Assembly (NCBI GenBank): GCA_047618505.1
Contig: JBLHLB010000054.1
Coordinates: 1 to 16,155, forward strand
Source: JBLHLB01 sp047618505
Lineage (GTDB): Bacteria; Planctomycetota; UBA1135; GCA-002686595
Length of the DNA: 16,155 nt
Direction: 5' to 3'
Numbering within the stretch: the first letter of the stretch is position 1; each line of letters begins with the position of its first letter. Below the pieces are notes generated by a model. That model was not told where the DNA came from and did not search any database. It saw nothing but the letters and a program-made list of their open reading frames with translations. Positions 7,430 through 15,100 of this stretch are shown one piece after another. The translations under genes and the position numbers were made by a program.

Positions 7430-8637
7430 CCGTTGACTGACGCGGCAATGCTGCTCTCGAGGATATCGATTTGATCCCCCAAGAGATGCCGCTCGCGCAC
7501 GCGTCGACGTCCCTCTTGCCCGAGTCGAAGTAGCTCCGCGTCCTCCAGGGCAAGCGCAGCACGCATCGCAGCAATCAGAGCATCCACTGAGCCCGCGGGG
7601 ACGATCCATCCGTCGGCCCCGCTCTCCACCAGCTCCGGAATTCCTGCGATGAAGGTCGAGATCACCGGGCGGCCGAGGGCCAGGGCTTCCATGATGACCA
7701 CCGGGAGTCCCTCGGCGAAGCTCGGTAAGACCATGGCTCGGGAAGCGACGATAGCGGCCTTGACCTCATCGCTAGAGGCCCAACCCTTGAAGATCACGCG
7801 GTCGCTGTGGCCCGCCGCACGCACGCGACCCTCAAGTGTCTCGCGTAGGGGGCCGTCACCCAGGAGTACGAGCTCGAAGTCCTCGCCAGCCTCCGCCAGG
7901 GCTAGTGCCGCATCAATCAAGAGCGGCACGCCCTTCTCTTCGCAAACACGTCCCACCCAAACAAGACGCTTCGCCTTGGGATAGGGAGGGATGTCACCCG
8001 CAAGGAAGCGGGCGTCGGGTCCGCAACGAACCGTGACGAGCTTGGTCCAGGCAGCATGGGGTGCATAAATCATGCATTGGCTGCGGGTGAACTCTGTGAT
8101 GCAAGTGGTGAAGCTCGCGCGCTCGATTTTTGTTCCAAGGGTCCAGGCCTCCGGAGCGCGGAAGATGTAGGGACCGTGGATAGCGACGCTGAAGGGGATG
8201 CCCGAATGGGCGCTCGCCAGCATGGCGACCGTGGCCGAGGACTCCCCCAGATGGTTATGCAGGTGCTGCACACCCAGGGCTTTCATGCGCTTCGCCAGGA
8301 AGGCGGCTTCAGACCAGTACACGATTCCCAAGAGCCGTCCGCGTAGGCCCGGGCGTGCCGTGCGCCAGGCCAGAACCAGTGCGCTCAGGCTACGGGCAGG
8401 CGACGTTATAAGGCAAACCAAGGAGGCCATCAGGATGCTCCACTTGTGCGTGGGGAGCAGGTCCGTCGTGGTTGCGCGTTCGGCTCGAACTTCGTCTGAG
8501 ACGACTTGATCGGGCGACGGTTCTCGAATCGAGAAGGTGTGAACCCGATGCCCGCGCTCCCGTAGAGCCAGGACTTCCGCGCGCACAAACGTGTCGCTGG
8601 AGCGAGCGTATACGGATGTGAGATAGGCGAGAATCAC
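7426..8637 (-). CDS. Family-4 glycosyltransferase (glycosyltransferase group 1)
   Basis: From GTG 8637 the protein has 403 residues, the normal size of a GT-B fold retaining glycosyltransferase. The N-terminal acceptor domain opens with ILAYLTSVYARSSDTFVRAEV and carries HLHNHLGESSATVA (125-138) and AIHGPYIF (152-159). The donor domain has WVGRVCEEKG (227-236) with R230 and K235 placed to bind the nucleotide-sugar phosphates, LLGDGPL (258-264), and the EX7E motif E309...E317 in FAEGLPVVIMEALALGRPVI. The frame is open upstream to 8856, but this runs through the epimerase gene and is not GT-like, so GTG 8637 is preferred; it lies 5 bases after the epimerase stop. It is the last gene of a three-gene minus-strand operon and very likely adds a sugar to an envelope or extracellular glycan. 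The product is unknown. Confidence 0.92.
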   Translation of the reverse strand: MILAYLTSVYARSSDTFVRAEVLALRERGHRVHTFSIREPSPDQVVSDEVRAERATTTDLLPTHKWSILMASLVCLITSPARSLSALVLAWRTARPGLRGRLLGIVYWSEAAFLAKRMKALGVQHLHNHLGESSATVAMLASAHSGIPFSVAIHGPYIFRAPEAWTLGTKIERASFTTCITEFTRSQCMIYAPHAAWTKLVTVRCGPDARFLAGDIPPYPKAKRLVWVGRVCEEKGVPLLIDAALALAEAGEDFELVLLGDGPLRETLEGRVRAAGHSDRVIFKGWASSDEVKAAIVASRAMVLPSFAEGLPVVIMEALALGRPVISTFIAGIPELVESGADGWIVPAGSVDALIAAMRAALALEDAELLRLGQEGRRRVRERHLLGDQIDILESSIAASVNG

Positions 8638-8642
8638 GGGAT

Positions 8643-9635
8643 TTAGGCTTTCTCCCAGGTGCGTGCGAGCGCGTCCTTGGCGGAGACGGGAGCTGTCCAG
8701 TTGAGCAATCGCGAAAGCTTCGCCGCCGATGTACGCACGGGCTTGAAGCGTAGCTCGAAACGAATTGGAGTGAACATGCTGGGTAGCTTGCCGTTTGGCC
8801 CATACAGGAGGCGGCTCCCCAGATTCACCAATCCGATGCCAGATCGTGCGACCCAATAGGGAATGGCGACAACGCGTTTGCCCGGAAACTCTCCACTGCG
8901 CAGGGCCTTGGCATAGCGCGTCGCGGAAATTCGGTGATCATCAACAACGTCGAACACTTCGCCCGCCGCCTTGGGGTGTTCGCAGGCAATGCGAAAGGCG
9001 TCTGCGCAGTTGTCGACGTGGGTTAAGGCGAGATCGCGGCCCCAACCGAAGGCTACTTGCCAACGGCCGACGCGCTGACCCACACAGGCCAGGTCGGTAT
9101 TGCCCGGTCCCCAGACGAAGCCGGGGCGTAGGACGACTAGCTCCTTTTCGGAGTCCCCTGTGACGCGTTCCGCAAGGCGCTCTTGCCAACGCTTGGCCGC
9201 TGCATAAGAGCCGGCCTTGAAGGGGTCCTCCAGAACCGGGGACTTCTCGTCGTGGCGGCCGCTTATGTTGCTCCAGTCGTAGACGGAGAAGCTGGAGCAG
9301 AGCACCAGGCGCTTGGTCGCACTGGCGGCGAAGGCGTCGAAGAGTCGTTCCGTCCCGACGAGCGTTCCCCCTAGGATTGCGAAATCATCGCCGACCATCT
9401 GGGTCGCCAGGTGCAGTAGGACATCGACGCCTTCGAAGGCCGGAGCGAGATCCACACCGCCCCGTAGATCAGCGCCGAAGGTTTCGAGGCCCTCATGCCG
9501 GGGAAGTCGTGAGGGATCTGAATTCGGACGTACGAGGGCGCGCACTTCGTGGCCTGCCTCAAGTAGTGCCTTCGTGACACGCTTGCCGAGGAAGCCGCCG
9601 GCGCCGGTGACGAGCACTTTTAGGGGGGTGCTCAC
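8643..9635 (-). CDS. NAD(P)-dependent epimerase/dehydratase (extended SDR)
   Basis: The 330-residue protein is an extended short-chain dehydrogenase. VLVTGAGGFLG at the N-terminus has the GxxGxxG dinucleotide motif at G11, G14 and G17. HLATQ (75-79) matches the usual HxAA-type motif after beta-strand 4. The catalytic residues are S114/S115 in LCSSFSVY and Y144 and K148 in SYAAAKRWQE. FVWGPGN is the usual RPGxVxGPG-type substrate region. Relatives interconvert or dehydrate nucleotide-diphospho sugars; the exact sugar is not evident, and hydroxysteroid/flavanol-type reductases share the fold. GTG 9635 overlaps the upstream oxidoreductase stop by four bases (GTGA), and the GT4 gene follows 5 bases after its stop, so the three are one coupled operon. 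Confidence 0.92.
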   Translation of the reverse strand: MSTPLKVLVTGAGGFLGKRVTKALLEAGHEVRALVRPNSDPSRLPRHEGLETFGADLRGGVDLAPAFEGVDVLLHLATQMVGDDFAILGGTLVGTERLFDAFAASATKRLVLCSSFSVYDWSNISGRHDEKSPVLEDPFKAGSYAAAKRWQERLAERVTGDSEKELVVLRPGFVWGPGNTDLACVGQRVGRWQVAFGWGRDLALTHVDNCADAFRIACEHPKAAGEVFDVVDDHRISATRYAKALRSGEFPGKRVVAIPYWVARSGIGLVNLGSRLLYGPNGKLPSMFTPIRFELRFKPVRTSAAKLSRLLNWTAPVSAKDALARTWEKA

Positions 9636-10693
9636 AGGCGTACCTCCTCGGAGCCGAGGGCGTGAACGAAAGCCGTGACCTCTTCGATCGTGGCGCGTGA
9701 GATGGGCGACGGACGCTTGCTCCTAACGGCAGAGTAGAACTCCTCGACGAGGGCAAAGAGTCCTTCGTAGCTCGCCGGCCCACCGGCGAGGCGTTCCTTC
9801 AATCCACCCCAGGCCGCCTTCTTGAAGGACTTGCCAATACCTAGGGCATTGCGAATCGGCTGCAGGGGACGCGGTCCGCCACGCACTGACTCGACCGCGA
9901 GGAGCGGTTGAAAGAAGGACAGCTTGGCGCGAGCCTTGGTGCCATGGACCTCCAAGGTGAAAGCGTCCGGTTGACCGTGGGAAGAGAACCCCAGGAGCGC
10001 AGAGCCGTCACGGGCTTCGACCAGCGCACGCCATTCGTCGCAGGGTAGCGGCGTCGCTTCCTTGCGCTTGCGCCAGGTCGTGGCGACGGAGCGATGCGGC
10101 CCCACGAATAGATGTGCCAGGTAAGCCAGGTGTGTCAGGAAATCGTGGACGGCGCCAACGGGCTCGCGCAGGGCGGGGTGCGGCAGATTGAGGTCGACGT
10201 AGCGACTGCCGTCGCCGGTGATATCGAGGGCCATCCAAACCTCCACGTGCACGATTTCGCCTAGGTCGCCGCGCTCCTTCATCGAGAGAAGCTCACGCAC
10301 ATTCGACTGAAAGGCGTAGTTGTGGTCTTCGGCCACGAGCCGCTGCTTCTCTTCGCCAAGGTCCAAGAGAGCCTTCAGTGACTCGGGATCCATGGCGATG
10401 GGCTTCTCTACCAAGACATGCGCACCGGCGTTGATGGCATCGCTTGCCAGGGCCACATGGGTGTGACCGGGCGTCGTCACGTGAACGACGTCGGGGCGTG
10501 CCTCCGCCAACATGCGACGGTGATCGGTGAACCAGTGGGGGACACCAAACTCCGCAGCCGTGACCTCGGCCAAGACCGGCGACAGATCGCAAATAGCCAC
10601 AGTCTCCACGTCCTGACCAGAATTGGTAAGGGCCTTCAGAGCTGCAAGGTGTACGCGGGCGATACCACCCGCGCCGAGGAGGGCGGCGCGCAT
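9632..10693 (-). CDS. Gfo/Idh/MocA-family NAD(P)-dependent oxidoreductase
   Basis: The 353-residue protein has the family's two domains. The N-terminal Rossmann domain opens RAALLGAGGIARVHL with the GxGxxx dinucleotide loop. THVALASDAINAGAHVLVEKPIAMD includes the signature EKP (96-98), where K97 is the catalytic-site lysine. The C-terminal domain holds GAVHDFLTHLAYLAHLF (180-196), whose D184 and H188 match the family's substrate-binding His region, and HGTKARAKLSFF. Relatives oxidise or reduce a sugar or sugar-nucleotide hydroxyl. Beside the epimerase and glycosyltransferases, a role in making a modified nucleotide sugar is likely but inferred. ATG 10693 starts the homologous region; GTG 10702 is an in-frame alternative. 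The frame stays open to 11437, but that part crosses a terminator hairpin and has no family similarity. It is the first gene of the minus-strand operon. Confidence 0.92.
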   Translation of the reverse strand: MRAALLGAGGIARVHLAALKALTNSGQDVETVAICDLSPVLAEVTAAEFGVPHWFTDHRRMLAEARPDVVHVTTPGHTHVALASDAINAGAHVLVEKPIAMDPESLKALLDLGEEKQRLVAEDHNYAFQSNVRELLSMKERGDLGEIVHVEVWMALDITGDGSRYVDLNLPHPALREPVGAVHDFLTHLAYLAHLFVGPHRSVATTWRKRKEATPLPCDEWRALVEARDGSALLGFSSHGQPDAFTLEVHGTKARAKLSFFQPLLAVESVRGGPRPLQPIRNALGIGKSFKKAAWGGLKERLAGGPASYEGLFALVEEFYSAVRSKRPSPISRATIEEVTAFVHALGSEEVRL

Positions 10694-11041
10694 TCGTCTC
10701 ACGCCGTTAGGCGTTGAACAGGGGAATTCGATTGCGGGGGAAGTCGGGGGCTCGTTCGTGGGTCTCCCCTGGGGAAGGGCAGACCGTAGAACCGAAACCC
10801 CCTTGGGGGAAGCAAGAGGGGCGATCCTTCGCCCTTCTAGGCATTCTCTCGACATCGGCCAAGACCCTCCCAAATCGGAGGGGAACCGACCGCTTTGCTC
10901 CAGCTGCCCGAAGAAAATGGCGATTCCCCGCATTGACGGAACGAATGACCATCCCCTGGGTCGCTTTGATAATCGTCGCTCGGGGCACGGTTTTGAATGT
11001 TTGCCCCAGCACTGAAAGCGTCCCCACACGGTAATCCCCTG

Positions 11042-11161
11042 ATGATCCGCCACATCCTCAATCCCAAACGAGTCTTTGATTCGCAGCCTGCGCTGCAATC
11101 TCAGATGAGCCTGTGCGTCGATCTCGACGCCCCGGGGAAGGGTCCGCGAATTGTCGGCTGA
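11042..11161 (+). CDS. Candidate small ORF of 39 codons directly before a terminator
   Basis: The frame runs from ATG to TGA and starts MIRHILNPKRVFDSQPAL. It was too short for routine ORF calling. About 72 percent of its third codon positions are G or C, in line with the neighbouring genes, and its stop lies 23 bases before a very strong intrinsic terminator. There is no good ribosome site before the ATG. Its translation resembles nothing I know. It could be a small protein, a leader peptide for the LeuD-like gene, or chance. Its Leu codons are scattered, so it does not look like a classical leucine leader peptide. Confidence 0.2.
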   Translation: MIRHILNPKRVFDSQPALQSQMSLCVDLDAPGKGPRIVG

Positions 11162-11184
11162 CAAAGCCACCGACAAACACGCTG

Positions 11185-11226
11185 GAAGGCCCGACCCCGC
11201 ACGCACGCGGGGTCGGGCCTTCTTTT
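11185..11226 (+). terminator. Strong rho-independent terminator with 16-bp perfect stem
   Basis: The left arm 11185-11200 (GAAGGCCCGACCCCGC) and right arm 11207-11222 are perfectly complementary, with a 6-base loop (ACGCAC), and TTTT follows directly. On the plus strand this is a textbook intrinsic terminator. On the minus strand the hairpin is followed by CAGCGTG rather than T, so it is directional. No recognised plus-strand gene lies upstream for 3.7 kb. Confidence 0.85.
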
Positions 11227-11244
11227 GTTTCCAAGAGATCTGTT

Positions 11245-11268
11245 TCCAGGGGCTGTTCGTTCCCTGGA
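11245..11268 (+). other. Small hairpin after the terminator
   Basis: TCCAGGG (11245-11251) pairs with CCCTGGA (11262-11268) around a 10-base loop and is followed by TTTCC. It lies about 160 bases before the LeuD-like start. It may reinforce the terminator or be part of a leader RNA; the evidence is weak. Confidence 0.35.
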
Positions 11269-11383
11269 TTTCCCCGACCGCTCCCGCACCTCCTCTCAAC
11301 CCCCAGCCCCGCGTTGGACCCCGGTATGAGCCACTGATGCCCGGTCGCCTCGTCAACGCACTCCACGCCTTTCGATATACCCC

Positions 11384-11396
11384 GCCGAGTATCGGC
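11384..11396. promoter_or_regulatory. Palindrome GCCGA-GTA-TCGGC upstream of LeuD-like gene
   Basis: This perfect 5-3-5 inverted repeat ends 30 bases before ATG 11427 and directly follows the AT-rich CGATATAC (11373-11380), which could serve as a -10 element. The layout fits an operator or a small leader hairpin. No matching -35 box is clear. Confidence 0.25.
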
Positions 11397-11413
11397 ACCT
11401 CGGGCTCGCCCCC

Positions 11414-11419
11414 GGGAGA
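11414..11419 (+). promoter_or_regulatory. Shine-Dalgarno site fixing the LeuD-like start
   Basis: GGGAGA lies 7 bases before ATG 11427, one of the few good ribosome sites in the window. It supports the short form of the protein over the in-frame extension back to 11151, which would run through the terminator stem. Confidence 0.65.
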
Positions 11420-11426
11420 CACGCAC

Positions 11427-11957
11427 ATGCGTTCCACCTTGAGAAGTGAACTATCCGTCCTGAATCACGTCCTTTCCGGGAGAGCCTTTATCCTGGGAGA
11501 CAACGTGGATTCCTTCGAAATCCTGGCCCGGCGTCACCGTCGGACCTCAGCCCCAGCGCTGCTGGGCCGGAACCTACTGCACGGCCCGCGATCGGAGTTG
11601 GCGCGTCTTCTGCGCCCCGGTGACGTCCTTGTCGCTGGTCGCAACTTCGGCTACCGGAGCCACACGGAGCACGCCGTCATGGCAATCCTCGGCGCCGGCA
11701 TTCGTGTCGTCATCGCCGCTTCGTTCTCGCGTTCCTTTCTGCGTCGATCCAGGGAGTTGGGCCTAACGTTGATCGAATGCCCCGAAGCCGTAGAGGGAAT
11801 CGCCGACCGTGATGAATTGGTGGTCGACCTGAACACCGGTCGAATCACCAATCGCACTTTCGCGGCGAGCTTTGATGCGGATCTCCAACGCGGAAACCTT
11901 GGGAGTATTCGTCGTAACACTCCCGGAGTCCCTGCGTTAAAGGAGGGGGTCGCGTGA
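11427..11957 (+). CDS. LeuD/aconitase swivel-domain-like protein with altered active-site loop
   Basis: The 176-residue protein has the length and layout of the small subunit of 3-isopropylmalate dehydratase (LeuD), which with LeuC isomerises isopropylmalate in leucine synthesis. Family features in order are GRAFILGDNVDSFEI (18-32), GDVLVAGRNFG (65-75), EHAVMAILGAGIRVVIAASFSRSF (81-104), LGLTLIE (111-117) and DELVVDLNTGRITNRT (129-144). The substrate loop, normally FGCGSSREHA, reads FGYRSHTEHA (74-83). The first Ser (catalytic in aconitase, Ser642) is kept as S78, but the second Ser and the Arg that bind substrate carboxylate are H79 and T80. The usual DTD near the N-terminus is DSF. No leuC or aconitase large subunit is in the window. 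It may act on another substrate, be regulatory, or be decaying; the reading frame is intact. A 68-base hairpin follows 11 bases after its stop. Confidence 0.75.
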   Translation: MRSTLRSELSVLNHVLSGRAFILGDNVDSFEILARRHRRTSAPALLGRNLLHGPRSELARLLRPGDVLVAGRNFGYRSHTEHAVMAILGAGIRVVIAASFSRSFLRRSRELGLTLIECPEAVEGIADRDELVVDLNTGRITNRTFAASFDADLQRGNLGSIRRNTPGVPALKEGVA

Positions 11958-11968
11958 GGCCCTTCAAA

Positions 11969-12036
11969 GTCAGCGCTTCATCGTAGGCTGCTCGCCGGCA
12001 TTGACCTCGGCGAGCGGACCTTCGATGGACGCTGAC
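11969..12036 (+). terminator. Long imperfect hairpin after the LeuD-like gene, possible terminator
   Basis: Three nested pairs face each other: GTCAGCG (11969-11975) with CGCTGAC (12030-12036), TTCATCG (11977-11983) with CGATGGA (12023-12029, one G-U pair), and GCTCGCCG (11990-11997) with CGGCGAGC (12008-12015). A 10-base loop closes the structure. It lacks a T-run (CCGCTCTGTTT follows), so it may be a weak or factor-aided terminator, an RNA-stabilising 3' structure, or a mobile repeat such as a REP element. Confidence 0.5.
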
Positions 12037-12127
12037 CCGCTCTGTTTGCCGCTGTCTTCGCCGGTTGACCCCTTGCCTGAGTTCCCTTGGTGCAGGGAGA
12101 CTCACTGGCGCTAGGCTTGCATGCAAT

Positions 12128-12142
12128 CCCCCCCCCCCCCCC
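12128..12142 (+). repeat. Cytosine homopolymer (C15) at the start of the modular protein gene
   Basis: Fifteen C in a row lie between a possible ATG at 12121 and the preferred ATG at 12166. The next longest runs I noticed in the window are of about 7 to 8 bases. Such tracts are known as slippage-prone contingency sites in other bacteria. As sequenced, the tract is in frame with the downstream gene from ATG 12121. Confidence 0.95.
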
Positions 12143-12165
12143 GACTGCCTCCCCAAATCGTTGCC

Positions 12166-15100
12166 ATGAAATCCCTCCTTGTTCTCGTGCTGCTCGCCAT
12201 CCTTGCCTGCGGCGTCTACCTAGTCTTGCAACCAGGTGGAGCGCCGCCCGCTGGGGGTGCAGGGGGTGTTGCTGTCCCTGGACAATCGGAACAGGAGGAC
12301 ACGAATTCCCAGGCTTCAGATCGCGCTGAATTGAGCCTGCCGGATGAGGTCGACACCGGCATGCTGTCCGGTGCCAATGGTTCAGGATCGCGCATTGCCG
12401 CGGACGACTCGGGAGTCCACAGCAGCTTCGAGGTGGACTCGGACCGGATGCTTAGTGTTCAAATACAACTCCCCGAGGGGCATCCCGGGGGTGAAGAGTT
12501 GGAGGTCTGGGCATTCTTCGATATCGACGCGAGCCCGCAGATTGCGGAGATGGTGACCCTTGGCGAGCGGGCTCCCAAGATTGCCAAGGAAGTGCAAGCA
12601 TCCAATTGGTCACGCTCTTCGGTCGTGGCTGGAAAGGCTGCTGTTCCCGTGCCTCCCTCCGGTTCGAGCGCAGTGCTCCTTCCTGTGGGACGCTTCCTGC
12701 AACCGCTCCAAGGGGGAATTTCACTCAACGCTGAAGTCATGGGGCAGGTGCAACATCTCGCGCCGGAACTAGGGGCCTGCGCTGAGATCACGATTCTCCT
12801 ACCCGATGACGCCGCCGGTTCCGATCGTTCCCCGGGGATGCTCCTGCTCTCGGTAGCAAACGCGGTTGAATCCGAGCTTGGGCACCTGAGGAGTACAGGT
12901 CATATGCTTCATCGGAATTGGGGACACCCGAGGGCGGACTTTACTCAGACGCTGCGGGGCATTGATGCGGAAGGACAGTCTGGAGTAAACGTCTACAGCG
13001 AGCCATTTCTGGATCACACTGGAGAGATCCTGGCCCTAGTCGCCGGTGTTGCCAGCGCCCATGTCATGACCCTCGAATGGGGGGGGCAATTGACCGTGCG
13101 CGTAACCGACGAAGAAGGCGCCGTCCTGCCTGGGGCAAGCGTGAACGCCTTTGAGCAACAAACGGCCCTTCGGACGAGGTCGCAACAGAGCAGGCCGTTC
13201 TTTGGCCACACGGAAGCGGACGGAACGTCTGTGCTGCGTGGGCTTTCCGAAGGAACCTTGAGTGTTCACGTCGATGGGCAGGGCTTTGTCGGTGCCGTCG
13301 AAGAGGTTGAGATTGAGAAGGACGCGCAGAAGACCATCGACGTTGTCGTGCAGGCGGGGCTGACTATTGCCGGAACAGTTCGTTGGTTCGATGGTCTACC
13401 GGTTGAGGGGGCAACCGTCATGATTCCACTCACGATTACTGAGGACCTGGGCAGCAATGGCAGCAGCACCTCCATGTCAAGCCGCTCCGCCGTCACGGAT
13501 AGCGATGGTGCCTTTGCCCTTAGCGGCGTCGATGAACGCGCCGTGGTCGGGCTGATGTACGCGGAGACGCGGGTCCAAGACGAGGCCCTTTCAAGCAAAC
13601 TAGGAATCGAACGGGGCACCCTCTGTGTCGGAACTGCCCAACCGGAATCCGCACTTCAAAAAGTAGAGCTGATCCTTGAGCCATCCTTAACTCTCGCCGG
13701 CGTCGTTAGCGAGGAGAACGGCGACGCCCTAGCCCAGGGCTTCTCTGTCTCTGCCTGGCCCGCAGGTGGCGAACAATGGGGTAGCCACAACTTGAGTGGA
13801 CACTACGGCAGTGTTTCCAGACTCGGTAGTCGCATCGTGGTGGCGGGTGTTGAGAGTACCTCATCCTCGAATGCCTCAGTCTCAAACACGGAGGCGGTGG
13901 TGGACGGCGTCTTTCGACTCGAGGGCTTTAGCAGGGGCAACTGGATGATCCAGGCCGAGTCCGACGGCTATCGCGAAATGGATCCAATCCTGATCGAGAT
14001 GCCTTTGGTCGGGAATTTGGACATCGTCATGGAGAAGGCAGGCGAACTTACCGGAGTCATTGAAGATCCGGATGGCAACCCGGTCGCCGGTGCACGAGCG
14101 GTCCTCCTTGAGACCAATGGGATCGGTTCTTACCCGGACGAATCCAGTGAAGTGACCGACAGCGACGGTGTCTTCAGCGTTTCCGTAATGGAGGCCGAAG
14201 CAGTCGTGCAAGCGTGGCACCCGGACTGGGCATCCAGTGAGAAACTTAGCCTCTCGATGGATCTACTGGATCCCAATGAACCCCTGACCCTACGCCTGCG
14301 ACAGGGGGCGACTATTCGGGGGATCGTTTTTCAAGAGGACGGCACTCCATGGCCCGGTCGCCAGGTCGTCGTCTCCGATGGCCCTGCAATGATGGCCATG
14401 GTCGGTCCCATGGGGGGACCAGAGCCGGCTATCACCGACGCCGATGGGCGCTTCGAACTCACGAGGCAGACTCCGGGTCGATTGACCGTGAGTGCGGCAC
14501 CGAGTCTGGAGGAAATGGAAAAGCGTGAAGCCGCGGCGCGTGAGGCTGGAAATGATGAGCAGTTCTTCTTCGAACTGATGGGGGAGGTTCTCTCCACCCG
14601 TGTGGAAGTCGCCGATGGCGAGACCGTCGAAGTGGTGCTCGGGGCTGAGGAGAAGGACCCTGTTACGATTCAGGGCACGGTTTCACGCGGAGGCGCCGGC
14701 GTTGCCTGTCAGGTCATGGTCCTGGCCGACGATGGGCCGCCGATGATGGGGGCACGCGGGGCGCGCTCGGGCGCAGATGGCCGCTTCGAACTCGAGCTCG
14801 ACCGACCAGGTACCTACGCGTTCCTCGTGATTGACAGCGAGTTCAGCAACGGCCAGGAGACCTTCGGGATTACGGTTCCCGATGTAGATGCCTATGACAT
14901 CGAGCTGCCCCTCAGTACGGGCTCAGTCAGCGGGGTCGTCTATGGGCCCGATGGTGAGAAGCTCGCGGGGATCAATCTTTCCCTTCTCCCGGATGATGGT
15001 GCGAACTCGATTCTGGACCTTATGGTCGCCGGTGGAGGACAGCGCACTTCAGCCGACGGTTCCTTCACTTTTAGCGCGGTCAGTCCTGGTCGCTATGCGC

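Larger units (their letters stand above)
10694..11426. other. 733-base intergenic region between divergent transcription units
   Basis: The region lies between the minus-strand sugar operon and the plus-strand LeuD-like gene, so both promoters should be here. It is rich in G and C runs, for example CCCCCTTGGGGG near 10798-10809 and a small GGGCGA-TCCT-TCGCCC hairpin close to 10826-10841. It contains a candidate 39-codon ORF (11042-11161), a strong terminator (11185-11226), a 7-bp hairpin at 11245-11268 and a 13-base palindrome at 11384-11396. No known protein family is recognisable in any frame. Confidence 0.6.

Noticed and set aside
8638..8856. In-frame upstream extension of the GT4 gene
   Set aside because: It lies inside the epimerase coding region and the translation is not glycosyltransferase-like; GTG 8637 matches the family start.
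11042..11222. Classical leucine-leader attenuator
   Set aside because: The small ORF has only scattered Leu codons and the alternative pairings are 5 bp against a 16-bp terminator; kept only as a looser leader or sRNA idea.
11151..11426. In-frame upstream extension of the LeuD-like gene
   Set aside because: It runs through the terminator hairpin at 11185-11226, while ATG 11427 has a good ribosome site and matches the family's N-terminus.
10694..11426. CRISPR array, tRNA or rRNA in the largest gap
   Set aside because: There are no regularly spaced repeats, no cloverleaf and no rRNA-like sequence; the only strong structure is one terminator hairpin.
10694..11437. In-frame upstream extension of the Gfo/Idh/MocA gene (about 248 more codons)
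   Set aside because: It is rich in Arg, Gly, Pro and Trp, has no family similarity, passes through the strong terminator stem, and the family's N-terminus starts exactly at ATG 10693.
12166..12230. Lipoprotein signal in the modular protein (ILAC)
   Set aside because: Leu at the -2 position is unusual and the hydrophobic stretch continues past the Cys, so a plain membrane anchor is at least as likely; not claimed as a lipoprotein.
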